A DNA stretch of 47,070 bases from Lachnospiraceae bacterium (lineage in GTDB: Bacteria > Bacillota > Clostridia > Lachnospirales > Bianqueaceae): NCBI GenBank assembly GCA_021442595.1, contig JABUST010000148.1, forward strand, positions 1 through 47,070, given 5' to 3'. This document shows positions 33,003 to 41,802 of the stretch, piece by piece. The position numbers were made by a program, and so were the translations under genes. The notes below the pieces were generated by a model. That model was not told the DNA's origin, searched no databases, and worked only from the letters and a program-made list of their open reading frames with translations. Position 1 is the stretch's first letter; each line of letters starts with the position of its first letter.

Positions 33003-33048
33003 TCTGAAATATCACCTCTTCCTTAAAAAAGGTCAGTAACATTTCAGA
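33003..33048 (-). promoter_or_regulatory. Structured 5' leader of the cold-shock mRNA
   Basis: In the RNA, UCUGAAAU (33041-33048) pairs with AUUUCAGA (33003-33010), and the enclosed CCUUUUUUAAGG can form an inner hairpin. The element starts within about 10 nt of the predicted 5' end and lies upstream of the ribosome site. Cold-shock leaders in other bacteria control mRNA stability and translation; here the role is inferred. Confidence 0.5.
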
Positions 33049-33060
33049 TAAGACCATAAC

Positions 33061-33090
33061 ACCTTATCACACAGAGATAGAAAAAGTCAA
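33061..33090 (-). promoter_or_regulatory. Promoter of the cold-shock gene
   Basis: TTGACT (33085-33090) is followed 16-18 nt later by the overlapping -10 candidates GATAAG, ATAAGG and TAAGGT (33061-33068), with TGT before GATAAG. It gives a leader of about 87 nt. The rest of the 241-bp gap to the next gene is AT-rich and holds no gene I can see. Confidence 0.65.
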
Positions 33091-33209
33091 GTTTTTTACC
33101 AAAATTCTTTTTCTGTTACCGCTGTTTTTTTGTTTTTATTGCACAAAAAACTGTTCAGCGACAAAACATTTCTGAAAACCGGGGCCTCAATTTCAAAAAC
33201 CGGCACTTT

Positions 33210-34418
33210 TTAACGCCAATTTAATAAGTGATCTTTCACAGCCTCTTCTTCTCCGGTTATGGTTCCCTGGATCATGGCAGAGGAACCGCCGCCTCTGGCC
33301 CCAAAGATCTCTCTGAGAGATGCCGCCAGCTTCCGCATGTCCTCCGTCTCGGACCCTGCAATGAAAAACCAGCTGTTCTCCTCCTTGGGCAGCAGCAGGG
33401 CCACATGACCTTCAAAAGAAGGGCTCAGGGCATTCACCAGATTACGGGCAGCCGTCTGATCCTGTCCCTGCTCCACCAGACAGAGAGATCGTTGGGCGGT
33501 GGCGAGCGACTTCAGCTTTTCACTGCGCAGCTCTACCAGTTCCTTGCTGAGATCGGAGATACGGCCTGATGCAGCTGTCAGCTCCTGCTTCAGCTTCTGC
33601 ATGGAAGCAGGAACATGATCCATAGATGTTGACAGCTCCGATGCCATAGCATACAGGTCCCGGTGCTTGCAGCTGTAATCCTTCAGTGCCCTTTCTCCGC
33701 ACAGAATGGTCAGCCGCATGCCGCCCTTATAATTCTCAGCCCGGATAATCTTAATGATGCCGATCTCTCCGGTACGCATCACATGAGGAGCACAGCAAGC
33801 GCAGCAGTCGATGGCTTTCCGGATATCCTCCCCGGGTCCGATTCCCACCCGCACAATGCGGATGGCTCCGGTCAGTTCCTTCTTGCTGCGATAATCCAGT
33901 ATCTTCAGGGTCTCAGCATCGGGGTAGTCTATGGAAATGGGCAGGTTTCTGTACACCACCCGGTTGCCTTCCGTCTCCAGCCACTCCAACTCATCCTCCG
34001 TGAGAGGGCCGTCAAAATCCAAGGTGGTCACATCCTCTCCCAGATGGAATCCCACATTGTGATAACCCTTCTTAGCATATAAAAGACCGGACAGAATGTG
34101 CTCCCCGCTGTGCTGCTGCATATTGCCAAAGCGATATTCCCAGTCCAGCTCTCCGTGAACCCGGGTGCCGGGAAGGATCTCCTGCTGCACGTAGTGAAGC
34201 ACTCTTTCCTCCTTCTCCTGCACATCCTCCACCTGAATAGGTTCGTTCCCTTCTGCCCGGAGGGTGCCCCTGTCACATTTTTGCCCGCCGCCCTCAGCAA
34301 AGAAGGCAGTCCGGTCCAACTCCAGAGCAAAGATTCCCCGTTCCGGCACGGGGCTGCAGCTGATCACCCGGGCATCAAAGCTTCGGATGTGAGAATCGAT
34401 ATCATATAGCTTGATCAT
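33210..34418 (-). CDS. AlaX-type alanyl-tRNA editing protein
   Basis: The 402-residue protein has the second additional domain of AlaRS with the zinc motif HSGEH and the later CCAPHVMRTGEIG, then a coiled coil (about 270-310) and a C-terminal DHHA1 domain ending in GARGGGSSAMIQG. It should deacylate mischarged Ser- or Gly-tRNA(Ala) in trans. It lacks the aminoacylation domain, and with the DHHA1 part it is a long AlaX. GGGAG lies about 10 nt before the ATG. It follows ispD by 87 nt in the same direction, with no clear promoter between. Confidence 0.92.
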   Translation of the reverse strand: MIKLYDIDSHIRSFDARVISCSPVPERGIFALELDRTAFFAEGGGQKCDRGTLRAEGNEPIQVEDVQEKEERVLHYVQQEILPGTRVHGELDWEYRFGNMQQHSGEHILSGLLYAKKGYHNVGFHLGEDVTTLDFDGPLTEDELEWLETEGNRVVYRNLPISIDYPDAETLKILDYRSKKELTGAIRIVRVGIGPGEDIRKAIDCCACCAPHVMRTGEIGIIKIIRAENYKGGMRLTILCGERALKDYSCKHRDLYAMASELSTSMDHVPASMQKLKQELTAASGRISDLSKELVELRSEKLKSLATAQRSLCLVEQGQDQTAARNLVNALSPSFEGHVALLLPKEENSWFFIAGSETEDMRKLAASLREIFGARGGGSSAMIQGTITGEEEAVKDHLLNWR

Positions 34419-34505
34419 AAGCTTTTAGCTCCCTTATCTTTAATATCTCAAAAAGAAAAACAGAAATCCTTTACATTTTCCTCAGATAGATCCTGTCTTA
34501 TCCCT

Positions 34506-35228
34506 TTATTCATTCTCCCCCTGCAGCAGGATCCTCTCTGCCAGCAACAGATCCTCCGGGGTGGTGATTTTAATGTTGGTATAGGAACCTTCCACCATGC
34601 GGACCCGGCCTGTTCCGTATTTTTCCATTATCTCGCTGTCATCGGTGCAATCCTTGTCACCGGCCGAAACCGCCTTCCGATAAGCCTCCAGAATCTCTTT
34701 AAACCGAAAAGTCTGGGGTGTTTGAGCGGCAAACAAAGTGCTGCGGACCGGGGTCTCCCTGACTGTCATGTCCGGGGCCGCCACTTTGATAGTATCCTTC
34801 ACCGGTACCACCGGCAGGCTGCCGCCGAATTTCAAGGCCGCCTCCACCGTCCTCTCCATCATCTCCGGGGTCACAAAGGGTCGGGCTCCATCATGGATCA
34901 GCACCGCACTGCAGCTATTCGGAACAGCCTCCAGTCCCTTTTTCACTGAAATACCGCGGGTCTCTCCGCCGGTCACGATGAACTTCACCTTGGTCAGCAT
35001 CCACCGGCTCACCAAAGCTTCCATTTTCATTCGGTCCTCGGGAGCGCACACCAGTACCACTCCTTCCACCAAATCCGCATCCTGAAACACCTGGAGCGTT
35101 CTGGCCAGAAGCTCTTTTCCCTGCAGCATGAGGAACTGTTTATGTACCTCGGTTCCCATGCGGCTCCCGGATCCCGCTGCCGGCACCACTGCCCACACCG
35201 CTCCCCTGTTTATTCTATCCTCGCTCAT
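34506..35228 (-). CDS. ispD: 2-C-methyl-D-erythritol 4-phosphate cytidylyltransferase
   Basis: The 240-residue enzyme joins CTP to methylerythritol phosphate in the non-mevalonate isoprenoid pathway. Motifs: VVPAAGSGSRMG, then HDGARPFVTPE, VPVKDTIK, QTPQTFRF and the C-terminal NIKITTPEDLLLAE. The ATG at 35228 overlaps the stop of the RNA methyltransferase gene as ATGA; AAGGAG lies 14 nt upstream. A GTG at 35240 would add four residues but puts the site too close. Confidence 0.96.
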   Translation of the reverse strand: MSEDRINRGAVWAVVPAAGSGSRMGTEVHKQFLMLQGKELLARTLQVFQDADLVEGVVLVCAPEDRMKMEALVSRWMLTKVKFIVTGGETRGISVKKGLEAVPNSCSAVLIHDGARPFVTPEMMERTVEAALKFGGSLPVVPVKDTIKVAAPDMTVRETPVRSTLFAAQTPQTFRFKEILEAYRKAVSAGDKDCTDDSEIMEKYGTGRVRMVEGSYTNIKITTPEDLLLAERILLQGENE

Positions 35229-35962
35229 TCTCTGTTCCACTGCTCCTTCGTAAATTCATACATAGCAATGCCTGCCGCCATAGGCAGATTCAGAGAATCA
35301 ATATCCCGGGAATGCTTTATGATGACGGCGCTGCAAAGCTCTGCATAAATATCCGGGAGACCTGTGGCTTCATTGCCGAATACCAGCGAGAAGGGCTCCT
35401 CTTTTGACTGCACCACCTCCGGAAGAGGCCGTGATGCCTGCAGCATGAAGGCATAGAGTCTGTTATCGGGGAATCTCTCCCGGTATGTTTCTATGCTGTC
35501 AAAGTATTCCACATTCACATGAAAAGCCGCTCCCATGGTAGCGCGGATGACTCTGGGATCATAAAAATCCACCGCAGGACGAATGATGGCAATGTCCGTC
35601 AATCCGAATCCGGTGGCAGTCCGAAGTATAGTCCCCAGATTTCCCGCATCCGAGGGGTTTACAAACACCAGGTGATTTCCCTGCCGGATCGTCCCTGCTT
35701 CCTTCCGAAACTCTGCGATGACAAAACAGTTTCCCTTGGGAGAAAGAATATTAAAAGCCTTCTCGCTCTCTATGATCGGGATGCGCAGCTGTCTGCACTT
35801 CTCAATGAGCTCATGAATACCGCCCTCATCTCTGGCCTCCGGAGACACAAAAACTCTGGTGATCCGCCCGGAGGCGCACTTTATCAGTTCAAAGGTCAGG
35901 GTAGCTCCCAGGGTATAGGATACCTCTGCGTCATGCTTGTACCTTTGTATTTTCATTGCCAT
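35225..35962 (-). CDS. SpoU/TrmH-family RNA methyltransferase
   Basis: The 245-residue enzyme belongs to the SPOUT knot family that 2'-O-methylates tRNA or rRNA. The three motifs are present: NAGNLG-type DAGNLGTILRTA, VFGNEATGLPD and DIDSLNLPMAAGIAMYEF. An N-terminal substrate-binding part of about 90 residues precedes them, as in RlmB-like proteins. The exact target base is not predictable. GAGGT lies 8 nt before the ATG at 35962. It overlaps ispD by 4 nt. Confidence 0.92.
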   Translation of the reverse strand: MAMKIQRYKHDAEVSYTLGATLTFELIKCASGRITRVFVSPEARDEGGIHELIEKCRQLRIPIIESEKAFNILSPKGNCFVIAEFRKEAGTIRQGNHLVFVNPSDAGNLGTILRTATGFGLTDIAIIRPAVDFYDPRVIRATMGAAFHVNVEYFDSIETYRERFPDNRLYAFMLQASRPLPEVVQSKEEPFSLVFGNEATGLPDIYAELCSAVIIKHSRDIDSLNLPMAAGIAMYEFTKEQWNRE

Positions 35963-35979
35963 AGTTATATACCTCATGA

Positions 35980-36004
35980 AAACAGCGGCTTTCAGCCGCT
36001 GTTT
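35980..36004 (-). terminator. Terminator of the MFS transporter gene
   Basis: AAACAGCGGCT (35980-35990) pairs with AGCCGCTGTTT (35994-36004) in an 11-bp perfect stem with a 3-nt loop, 6 nt past the MFS stop on the minus strand, and ends GTTTTC. The RNA methyltransferase gene begins 18 nt later. Confidence 0.9.
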
Positions 36005-36010
36005 AGTGGA

Positions 36011-37309
36011 TTATTCAGAACGGGCAGGCTGCTTATCGGCAATCTTCAGGAACACAAATCCCAAAGCAAAGAACACTGCCAGGCAGGCCACAGCCATATT
36101 GATGGTTCCGCCTGCCAGCTTGACAGCAGCGATGACGGCAGATCCCAGGAAGGATGCTCCTTTGGCAAAGATGTCATATATCCCAAAGTATTCTCCCGAA
36201 TTTTCCGCAGGAATGATCTTGGAATAATAGGATCTGGACAGGGACTGGATGGACCCCTGGAAGCATCCGACACCGAAAGCCAAAATGCCGAAATGCACCA
36301 GGGTTTTTAATGTCAATGCATACAGACTCACACAGAAATAGCCCACGATGCACACCAGAATCAATGTGACAGTATCATATTTTCTGGATAACTTGGCGAA
36401 CACCAGGGAGCCGCCGAAGGCCACCACCTGGGTTGCCAGGAGGAAGATCACCTGGCCTACCGTATTCAGATTCAAATCGGTTCCAATGTTGATGCAGTTA
36501 TCGATAATGGTGCCGACTCCGTCAATATAAAGGAAGAAAGCAATGAGGAAAAACAGAACCTTCCTGTCTTTCAGTGCAATATTCTTCATGGTTCGGAAAA
36601 TCTTCCCAAAAGCCTTACCAATAGTGTTTCCTTCCTTCTCCACATAATACTTTTGCTGATAATTCTTCATCAGGGGGATGGTCACGGCCAGCCACCAGAC
36701 AGCAGTGATCAGGCAGCCGATGAGCTTGGAGCTCATATCTCCCAGCACTCCCACCATATCCGGACCCAGCACATAGGCGATGAGTGCCAGCAGGAAGGGA
36801 ATACAGGAACCGATATATCCCCAGGCATAGCCGTAGGAGGATACCTCATCCATCCTCTCCTCTGTGGTCACATCATTCAGCATGGAATCATAAAAGGTCA
36901 AAGAAGCGCTGTATGCTATTTTGGTTATGACATAGATGACGATGAACAGCACCCAGTTGGTGGCAAAGCCATTAATCACACAACCCACGACCCCCAATGC
37001 CACAGCGGTGGTAAAGAATATCTTTTTAGTATCCTTGTGGTCCGCAAGCACACCGCAGATAGGACCGATCAAAGCCACCACAATGGTGACCAGAGCGATA
37101 GCCAGAGAGTAATAGGCTGTAGCCTGATCCGAAGTAATCTGACCGGGAGCCGTGCCGATAGCCAGGCTTTTGAACCAAATGGGAATCAGGGAACAGGCTA
37201 TCATGGTAAAAGCAGAGTTTCCCACATCATACAGCACCCAGGAAAACTCCTGCTCCGTCAATTTGTTAAATATTTTTGATTCATTCAGAGCTCGAAACAA
37301 ATTCTTCAT
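36011..37309 (-). CDS. MFS transporter, UMF1/Atg22-like
   Basis: The 432-residue membrane protein has about twelve hydrophobic segments and the N-terminal block WVLYDVGNSAFTMIACSLIP typical of the UMF1/Atg22-like branch of the major facilitator superfamily. Later blocks include LLATQVVAFGGSLVFAKLS and RSYYSKIIPAENSGEYFGIY. Yeast Atg22 exports amino acids from the vacuole; the substrate of bacterial members is not established. The ATG at 37309 has CGGAGGT 6 nt upstream, and the longer reading from 37363 contains the promoter and is rejected. Confidence 0.9.
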   Translation of the reverse strand: MKNLFRALNESKIFNKLTEQEFSWVLYDVGNSAFTMIACSLIPIWFKSLAIGTAPGQITSDQATAYYSLAIALVTIVVALIGPICGVLADHKDTKKIFFTTAVALGVVGCVINGFATNWVLFIVIYVITKIAYSASLTFYDSMLNDVTTEERMDEVSSYGYAWGYIGSCIPFLLALIAYVLGPDMVGVLGDMSSKLIGCLITAVWWLAVTIPLMKNYQQKYYVEKEGNTIGKAFGKIFRTMKNIALKDRKVLFFLIAFFLYIDGVGTIIDNCINIGTDLNLNTVGQVIFLLATQVVAFGGSLVFAKLSRKYDTVTLILVCIVGYFCVSLYALTLKTLVHFGILAFGVGCFQGSIQSLSRSYYSKIIPAENSGEYFGIYDIFAKGASFLGSAVIAAVKLAGGTINMAVACLAVFFALGFVFLKIADKQPARSE

Positions 37310-37333
37310 CAGATACCTCCGTTCTCTATCAGA

Positions 37334-37339
37334 ATTATA
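37334..37339 (-). promoter_or_regulatory. -10 box of the MFS gene
   Basis: TATAAT on the minus strand, 25-30 nt upstream of the MFS ATG. At 17-18 nt spacing the -35 reads TGTCAA or GTGTCA, a weak match. Confidence 0.5.
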
Positions 37340-37459
37340 TAGCAATGGTACTACGATTGACACGGATTATAAAGATGCAAATCAAAGAATTCTACTTGAA
37401 CCCCTTAGAAAGTTCACATAACAGGCGTTAAGTATTCCTGGCTCATCTTTCCTCCGGTA

Positions 37460-37699
37460 ATGAAAGCCCAGTTCATAGTTGAAGAGGTTAATAAAAATAA
37501 ACCGAAAAAGTGGGAACTGAATTCCATATGGACCACACTGCTCAACAATGAAATATACCCTCTCACCTTAAAAACATATTATGACCCAAGCACGAATCAG
37601 GGAGATGGAGGAGGACTCGCAATTCTTTCTAAAGATTTCTCAACTCTCCGGATCCAGGCAACCGAATTTAGTGGTGCCGTGGCAGAGTTTAATAAGTAA
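37460..37699 (+). CDS. Orphan 79-residue ORF, possible gene remnant
   Basis: The predicted product is not recognised. It includes KPKKWELNSIWTTLL and DPSTNQGDGGGLAILS, with no signal peptide or membrane segment. The ATG lacks a ribosome site. The same frame stays open upstream to 37409 without a better start, so the piece may be the 3' end of a decayed gene. A strong plus-strand terminator follows 12 nt after the stop, which argues that a real transcript once ended, or still ends, here. It is alone on the plus strand, at the edge of the AT-rich region. Confidence 0.45.
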   Translation: MKAQFIVEEVNKNKPKKWELNSIWTTLLNNEIYPLTLKTYYDPSTNQGDGGGLAILSKDFSTLRIQATEFSGAVAEFNK

Positions 37700-37710
37700 A
37701 TTGAACCTCC

Positions 37711-37747
37711 AGGCGATTCTTTTGAAATAAGAGTCGCCTCCCTTTTT
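37711..37747 (+). terminator. Terminator after the orphan ORF
   Basis: Positions 37711-37721 pair with 37729-37739 (AGGCGATTCTT / AAGAGTCGCCT, one G-U), followed by CCCTTTTT. There is no T-tract on the minus side, so it serves the plus strand. Confidence 0.8.
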
Positions 37748-37776
37748 ATAAGGCTATCTATATGCCATCCCATGCC

Positions 37777-38706
37777 TCAGTGACATTGACCCTGTTTGAT
37801 TGAAAGTTTCCGAAGGAACTCCATTTTCCTGTCAGCTTCCAAGTGGAACCCGCCCACAAGCTCCGGATGGACCATTTCTAACCGAGTTTCCATACTTTTC
37901 AGCAAATTTTCAAATTCTTTGCATATTTCATTCGTAATGTGGCTAAATCGAACTGTGTCAGCTGCTCCATATGTGTAAAGTTCCAGTTCTGCCTCCGAAA
38001 AAGAAATATTCAGGTTTGCAAGTGAAGCTCTAAAAACCTCCTTCAAGATGCTTTTCCTTAACGCCAATTGAAGCGGATCTTTCCAGGATTTTCCGGTGGT
38101 CTGTTGATCTCCGTATCTTACGTGCAGAATCACCTCGCTAAGATTAGCCATTTTGGTCTTACCGAGAAGATCACCCCATAGTGCATAATCTTCACACACA
38201 AAAAACTCCGAATGAAGCTTTATCCCGCAATCAAAGACCGTTTTCCTAATCATACTGTTTCCAATAGAAAGAACACATCTCAAGGGCATGGCTCCGGTAA
38301 TCTCTTCATTTGTCAAAGGAAACTCTGAAATATAGTCCCGTTTTCCAAACATATGATTCTGTCCTCCGATTACCCCATATTCCGGATGTGTTTCCAGAAA
38401 TTGCACCTGTTTTTCCAAACGGTCCAAAGAAGAAATATCATCAGAATCCATAAAGGCTATATACTTTCCTTGAGCCATTGCAATACCTGCATTTCGCAAA
38501 ATCGGGATGTTGGATTTGAACGGAGCCTTTATAAGTCGAATTCTGCTGTCTATAATAGATTCAACCACAGACGTCGTCCGATCAGTAGAATAATCATCAA
38601 TAACAATCAGTTCAAAATCCTCAAATGTCTGGTTCAGAATACTCCGGATTGCTTCTTCAACGTAGTCTTCCCTGTTGTAGACAGGCATAATCACTGAAAC
38701 CTTCAT
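37777..38706 (-). CDS. Family 2 glycosyltransferase
   Basis: The 309-residue protein has the GT-A fold start VSVIMPVYNREDYVEEAI, VIDDYSTDRT, and the metal-binding AFMDSDD, followed by a less conserved C-terminal part. It should transfer a sugar from a nucleotide donor in the cytosol; donor and acceptor are unknown. The ATG overlaps the stop of the GT4 gene as ATGA, with GGAGGA upstream. The region is richer in A/T than the window average. It is the last gene of the run that begins with two ABC half-exporters. Confidence 0.9.
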   Translation of the reverse strand: MKVSVIMPVYNREDYVEEAIRSILNQTFEDFELIVIDDYSTDRTTSVVESIIDSRIRLIKAPFKSNIPILRNAGIAMAQGKYIAFMDSDDISSLDRLEKQVQFLETHPEYGVIGGQNHMFGKRDYISEFPLTNEEITGAMPLRCVLSIGNSMIRKTVFDCGIKLHSEFFVCEDYALWGDLLGKTKMANLSEVILHVRYGDQQTTGKSWKDPLQLALRKSILKEVFRASLANLNISFSEAELELYTYGAADTVRFSHITNEICKEFENLLKSMETRLEMVHPELVGGFHLEADRKMEFLRKLSIKQGQCH

Positions 38707-39944
38707 CTTTCGACTCCTCCTTCTGCTGCATTCATTTCAACACCCAAATTGAACGCTTCTTTTTCCAGGATATCTATATATTCCTTAATACAATCATCTT
38801 TTCGATGATTTGCTTCTACGTATTTTCTTCCACCTTCGGCAATTTTCTTATACAATCCCATATCACTACCAAGAGCATAGGACAATGTAACTATATCTTT
38901 TTCATCACGGAATAAGAGTATATTTTCTTCCTCAAACAGAAAGTCACTGTTATCCAGGCCGGCCCTGGCAATGCAAGGAATCCCATATGCCATCGCTTCC
39001 AGAATCACGTAGCTTACGGTTTCCTTAATTGATGGCTGCCACAGCATATGCGCCTTTCTGTATACCTGATCCATCTCATTTTTGTCAAGGACCCCCAGGT
39101 ACCTCACAAATGGCCTCGTCTCCTCAGATACCAGGCGAAGATTTTCATCATGCTTTTTATGAGAGCTGCCTGCAATCCATAGCTCACATAAAGGAAAGAT
39201 CTTATGTATCCTCTCAAAGCTTTTATAACAAACATCCGCGCGTTTCAACGCCATGTCTGTGCCTGCCCACAGGATAATAAATCTTCCTTCCCGAACTTCT
39301 TCCATTTTACGTTTGATTAGCGCACTTACGCTGTTCTCTTCAGGCAGGTCGATCCATAATCTAATATCGGAAATTTTGTCTGCCGAAATATTGAAGTTAT
39401 TAACCAAATGCTGTTTCGTAGCTTTATTCACAACAATTAGTCGTTCTGCGGTATTTAGAAACACTTTTTTCTGATATAGTTGTTCAAACTTGGTTCCCGC
39501 TTCTTGAATTCTATCCTCCGTACATACACTACAAGGTTGATCAAAATTATACTCCGGGCAGCCCGTACAGCCTCCTTCCGGGAAAAAGGCATAGCCACCA
39601 TGCAGAACATGAACGCATGCAGCTCGTAGTCCCGCTGCAAGAAATGAACCGATTTTGTACCCCATGGCTGTATGACATACAACTTCAAAAACATTTTGCT
39701 TTTGTAGTAGCTTCAATAATTCCGACACCACCCCGGAAATATCTGTTCCAAATCCATTACCTGTCATATGCGCCCATAGAATATCAGAACCCGCCTTATC
39801 CCATTCTGTGCAATGGTTTTTAGAGGGAATGATTATAATATTCCGATATCCGCATGTCGTTAACGCTTCAACTACATCAGTTACATGAGTACGAATACCC
39901 CCAAACTTATCAAAATACTCTGCAACATGTACAATCGTTCTCAT
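38703..39944 (-). CDS. Family 4 glycosyltransferase with Cys cluster
   Basis: The 413-residue protein has a GT-B fold with N-terminal EYFDKFGGIRTHVTDV and a C-terminal nucleotide-sugar part containing KETVSYVILEAMAYGIPCIAR, the E-x7-E motif area of GT4 enzymes. Near residue 135 it holds CTGC-x8-CSVC, a likely zinc-binding insertion after LHGGYAFFPEGG. GAAAGAGG precedes the ATG by about 7 nt. It overlaps the GT2 gene by 4 nt, and 127 bp separate it from the ABC gene upstream; that gap holds no convincing peptide gene. Confidence 0.9.
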   Translation of the reverse strand: MRTIVHVAEYFDKFGGIRTHVTDVVEALTTCGYRNIIIIPSKNHCTEWDKAGSDILWAHMTGNGFGTDISGVVSELLKLLQKQNVFEVVCHTAMGYKIGSFLAAGLRAACVHVLHGGYAFFPEGGCTGCPEYNFDQPCSVCTEDRIQEAGTKFEQLYQKKVFLNTAERLIVVNKATKQHLVNNFNISADKISDIRLWIDLPEENSVSALIKRKMEEVREGRFIILWAGTDMALKRADVCYKSFERIHKIFPLCELWIAGSSHKKHDENLRLVSEETRPFVRYLGVLDKNEMDQVYRKAHMLWQPSIKETVSYVILEAMAYGIPCIARAGLDNSDFLFEEENILLFRDEKDIVTLSYALGSDMGLYKKIAEGGRKYVEANHRKDDCIKEYIDILEKEAFNLGVEMNAAEGGVER

Positions 39945-40071
39945 TTATTTACCTCTTTCCGGACTATTTCATGTTTGCTAAAAGTGTCCATGTGTCCAAC
40001 GAAAGGACGCAGCCCATATTACCAGTCACATAATTGACCTTACATTTATGGGAAGTGAAATGCAGCCATCC

Positions 40072-41802
40072 TTATCCGCCCGACACATTAACTAAATGGT
40101 AATACAGTCCCTTCTTTTCCATGAGTTCCCGATGGGAACCATCCTCCACAATCTTTCCATCCTTCAAAAACAGTATACGCTCTGCTCTTCTTGCTGCACT
40201 TAGTTTATGCGTAATGCAGATAACAGTCTTCTCTTCCATGGAGAAAAGGCTGTCGATAATTTCTTCTTCCAACTGAGCATCCAGGGCAGACGTCATCTCG
40301 TCCATAACGAATACGTCTCCATCTCTCATAAAGCATCTTGCCACTCCCACTCTTTGTCTTTCGCCTCCGGACAATTGCGAACCGTCCTCTCCCACTTCTG
40401 TTTGCAGTCCTTTCGGCAGTTTTTCCAGCAAGGATATTAAGCCTGCCTTATTTAATGCTGTCAGAATTTCTTCCTCACCAGCTTCTTCTCGAACGATTCG
40501 AAGGTTATATTCCAGTGTATCATCAAACAGGAATGGCATCTGCGGAAGATATGCAAAACGCTCCCGAAGGGCTTTCAAGCCTACTTTTGCTGTATCCATC
40601 CCTCCTACACAAATAGCGCCTTTATCAGGGCTGTATAAATGCATCATCAGCTTAATCAATGTGGTTTTACCACTTCCGGATTCACCGACAATAGCAACTT
40701 TTTCGCCTTGCTGAATATATAATGTCAAATCGTCCAGAATCCGGTGTTCTTCTGTATAGCTGAAACTCAGATTCCGAATATCAATATCTGTCTTTTTACT
40801 CGGTATCTTCTTTCCGTTGTCTTTTTCTTCTCCAAGACTCAGTGCTCTTTCAATTCTTTCAATCCCAACCTTGTTGCCTTGATAAGAAAGCAGGTTCTGC
40901 CCAAAATTCTGCATATTCCATGCCATCTGGCTTCCAATGGACCACAAATACATCATATCTGCCAGCTCCATTTTTGCATTTGCGCAGAGTAGCAGACCAA
41001 CAATCAGCGATCCCACATACATGAAACTATATCCAAAATTACTTAGAAAAACCTGTATTGTCCGGATACCCGCAAGCTGCCTTCCCAACTCTTCATTTTC
41101 ATGCAGGGCCGTCATATACTTTTCATCGAAATACTTTTCCATTTGATAAAAACGTATTACAGACAAGCCCATCATCATTTCACTCAGTACATCGCTTCCT
41201 TCTGTCAACGATGCTGCATGTCTTTGCTGTATCTCTTTCACTTTCCCCTTCATCACATAGGCGCAGACAAAATACAGCAACCCCATTCCCGTAAATGCTG
41301 CAGCATATATAGGGCTCTGAGACAGAAGAATCACTTCGGACACAATGATTGTAATCACGTTGCTCATCATCTGCGTCCATCTTCTTTTATAACTCTGCCC
41401 GGCTGTATCCAGATCCCTGGAAAAAATCCCTGCCCAGTATCCCACAGACTCTTTTGCCCAGTCCTTGTGAAACATACGGCACACATGATGAATCAGCTCT
41501 TTTCTAATATCCGTATCCGTTTTCAGACAGGCAACCATATAGATTTGATATCCTGCAAAAACAATTCCGGATACACATATCAATGCTGCCAGCAAAAGGA
41601 CGAACTGCCCTACCATTTTTCCAATTTCTTTATGTTCACTTAATCGAATTACGATTCGGTACAGCTCTCCGGACAAGACAGACTGCAGAACCGATTGAGA
41701 CGATATCAAAACCGCTCCCACAACATACCAGAGTATGTGTGGCTTCAGATAACGCAGAAGCAGATTGGTTCTAGTTTCCTTCTCCTTCTTATCAGAACGC
41801 AT
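40072..41802 (-). CDS. ABC half-exporter (second of pair)
   Basis: The 576-residue protein has six membrane segments (about 20-310) and an ATPase with Walker A GESGSGKTT, signature LSGGERQR, Walker B VFVMDEMTSALD and H-loop THK. All are canonical. It has no N-terminal C39 peptidase domain, so it does not itself cleave a leader peptide. The ATG overlaps the other half-exporter by 11 nt and has GGGGAG 6 nt upstream. The two genes should give a heterodimer. The linked glycosyltransferases suggest a glycosylated product or surface glycan, which is inference only. Confidence 0.92.
   Translation of the reverse strand: MRSDKKEKETRTNLLLRYLKPHILWYVVGAVLISSQSVLQSVLSGELYRIVIRLSEHKEIGKMVGQFVLLLAALICVSGIVFAGYQIYMVACLKTDTDIRKELIHHVCRMFHKDWAKESVGYWAGIFSRDLDTAGQSYKRRWTQMMSNVITIIVSEVILLSQSPIYAAAFTGMGLLYFVCAYVMKGKVKEIQQRHAASLTEGSDVLSEMMMGLSVIRFYQMEKYFDEKYMTALHENEELGRQLAGIRTIQVFLSNFGYSFMYVGSLIVGLLLCANAKMELADMMYLWSIGSQMAWNMQNFGQNLLSYQGNKVGIERIERALSLGEEKDNGKKIPSKKTDIDIRNLSFSYTEEHRILDDLTLYIQQGEKVAIVGESGSGKTTLIKLMMHLYSPDKGAICVGGMDTAKVGLKALRERFAYLPQMPFLFDDTLEYNLRIVREEAGEEEILTALNKAGLISLLEKLPKGLQTEVGEDGSQLSGGERQRVGVARCFMRDGDVFVMDEMTSALDAQLEEEIIDSLFSMEEKTVICITHKLSAARRAERILFLKDGKIVEDGSHRELMEKKGLYYHLVNVSGG

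Noticed and set aside
39945-40071. RiPP precursor peptide between the ABC and GT4 genes
   Set aside because: Only a 17-codon ATG ORF (40 to 60 bp before the GT4 start) exists, with no ribosome site and no leader/core pattern.
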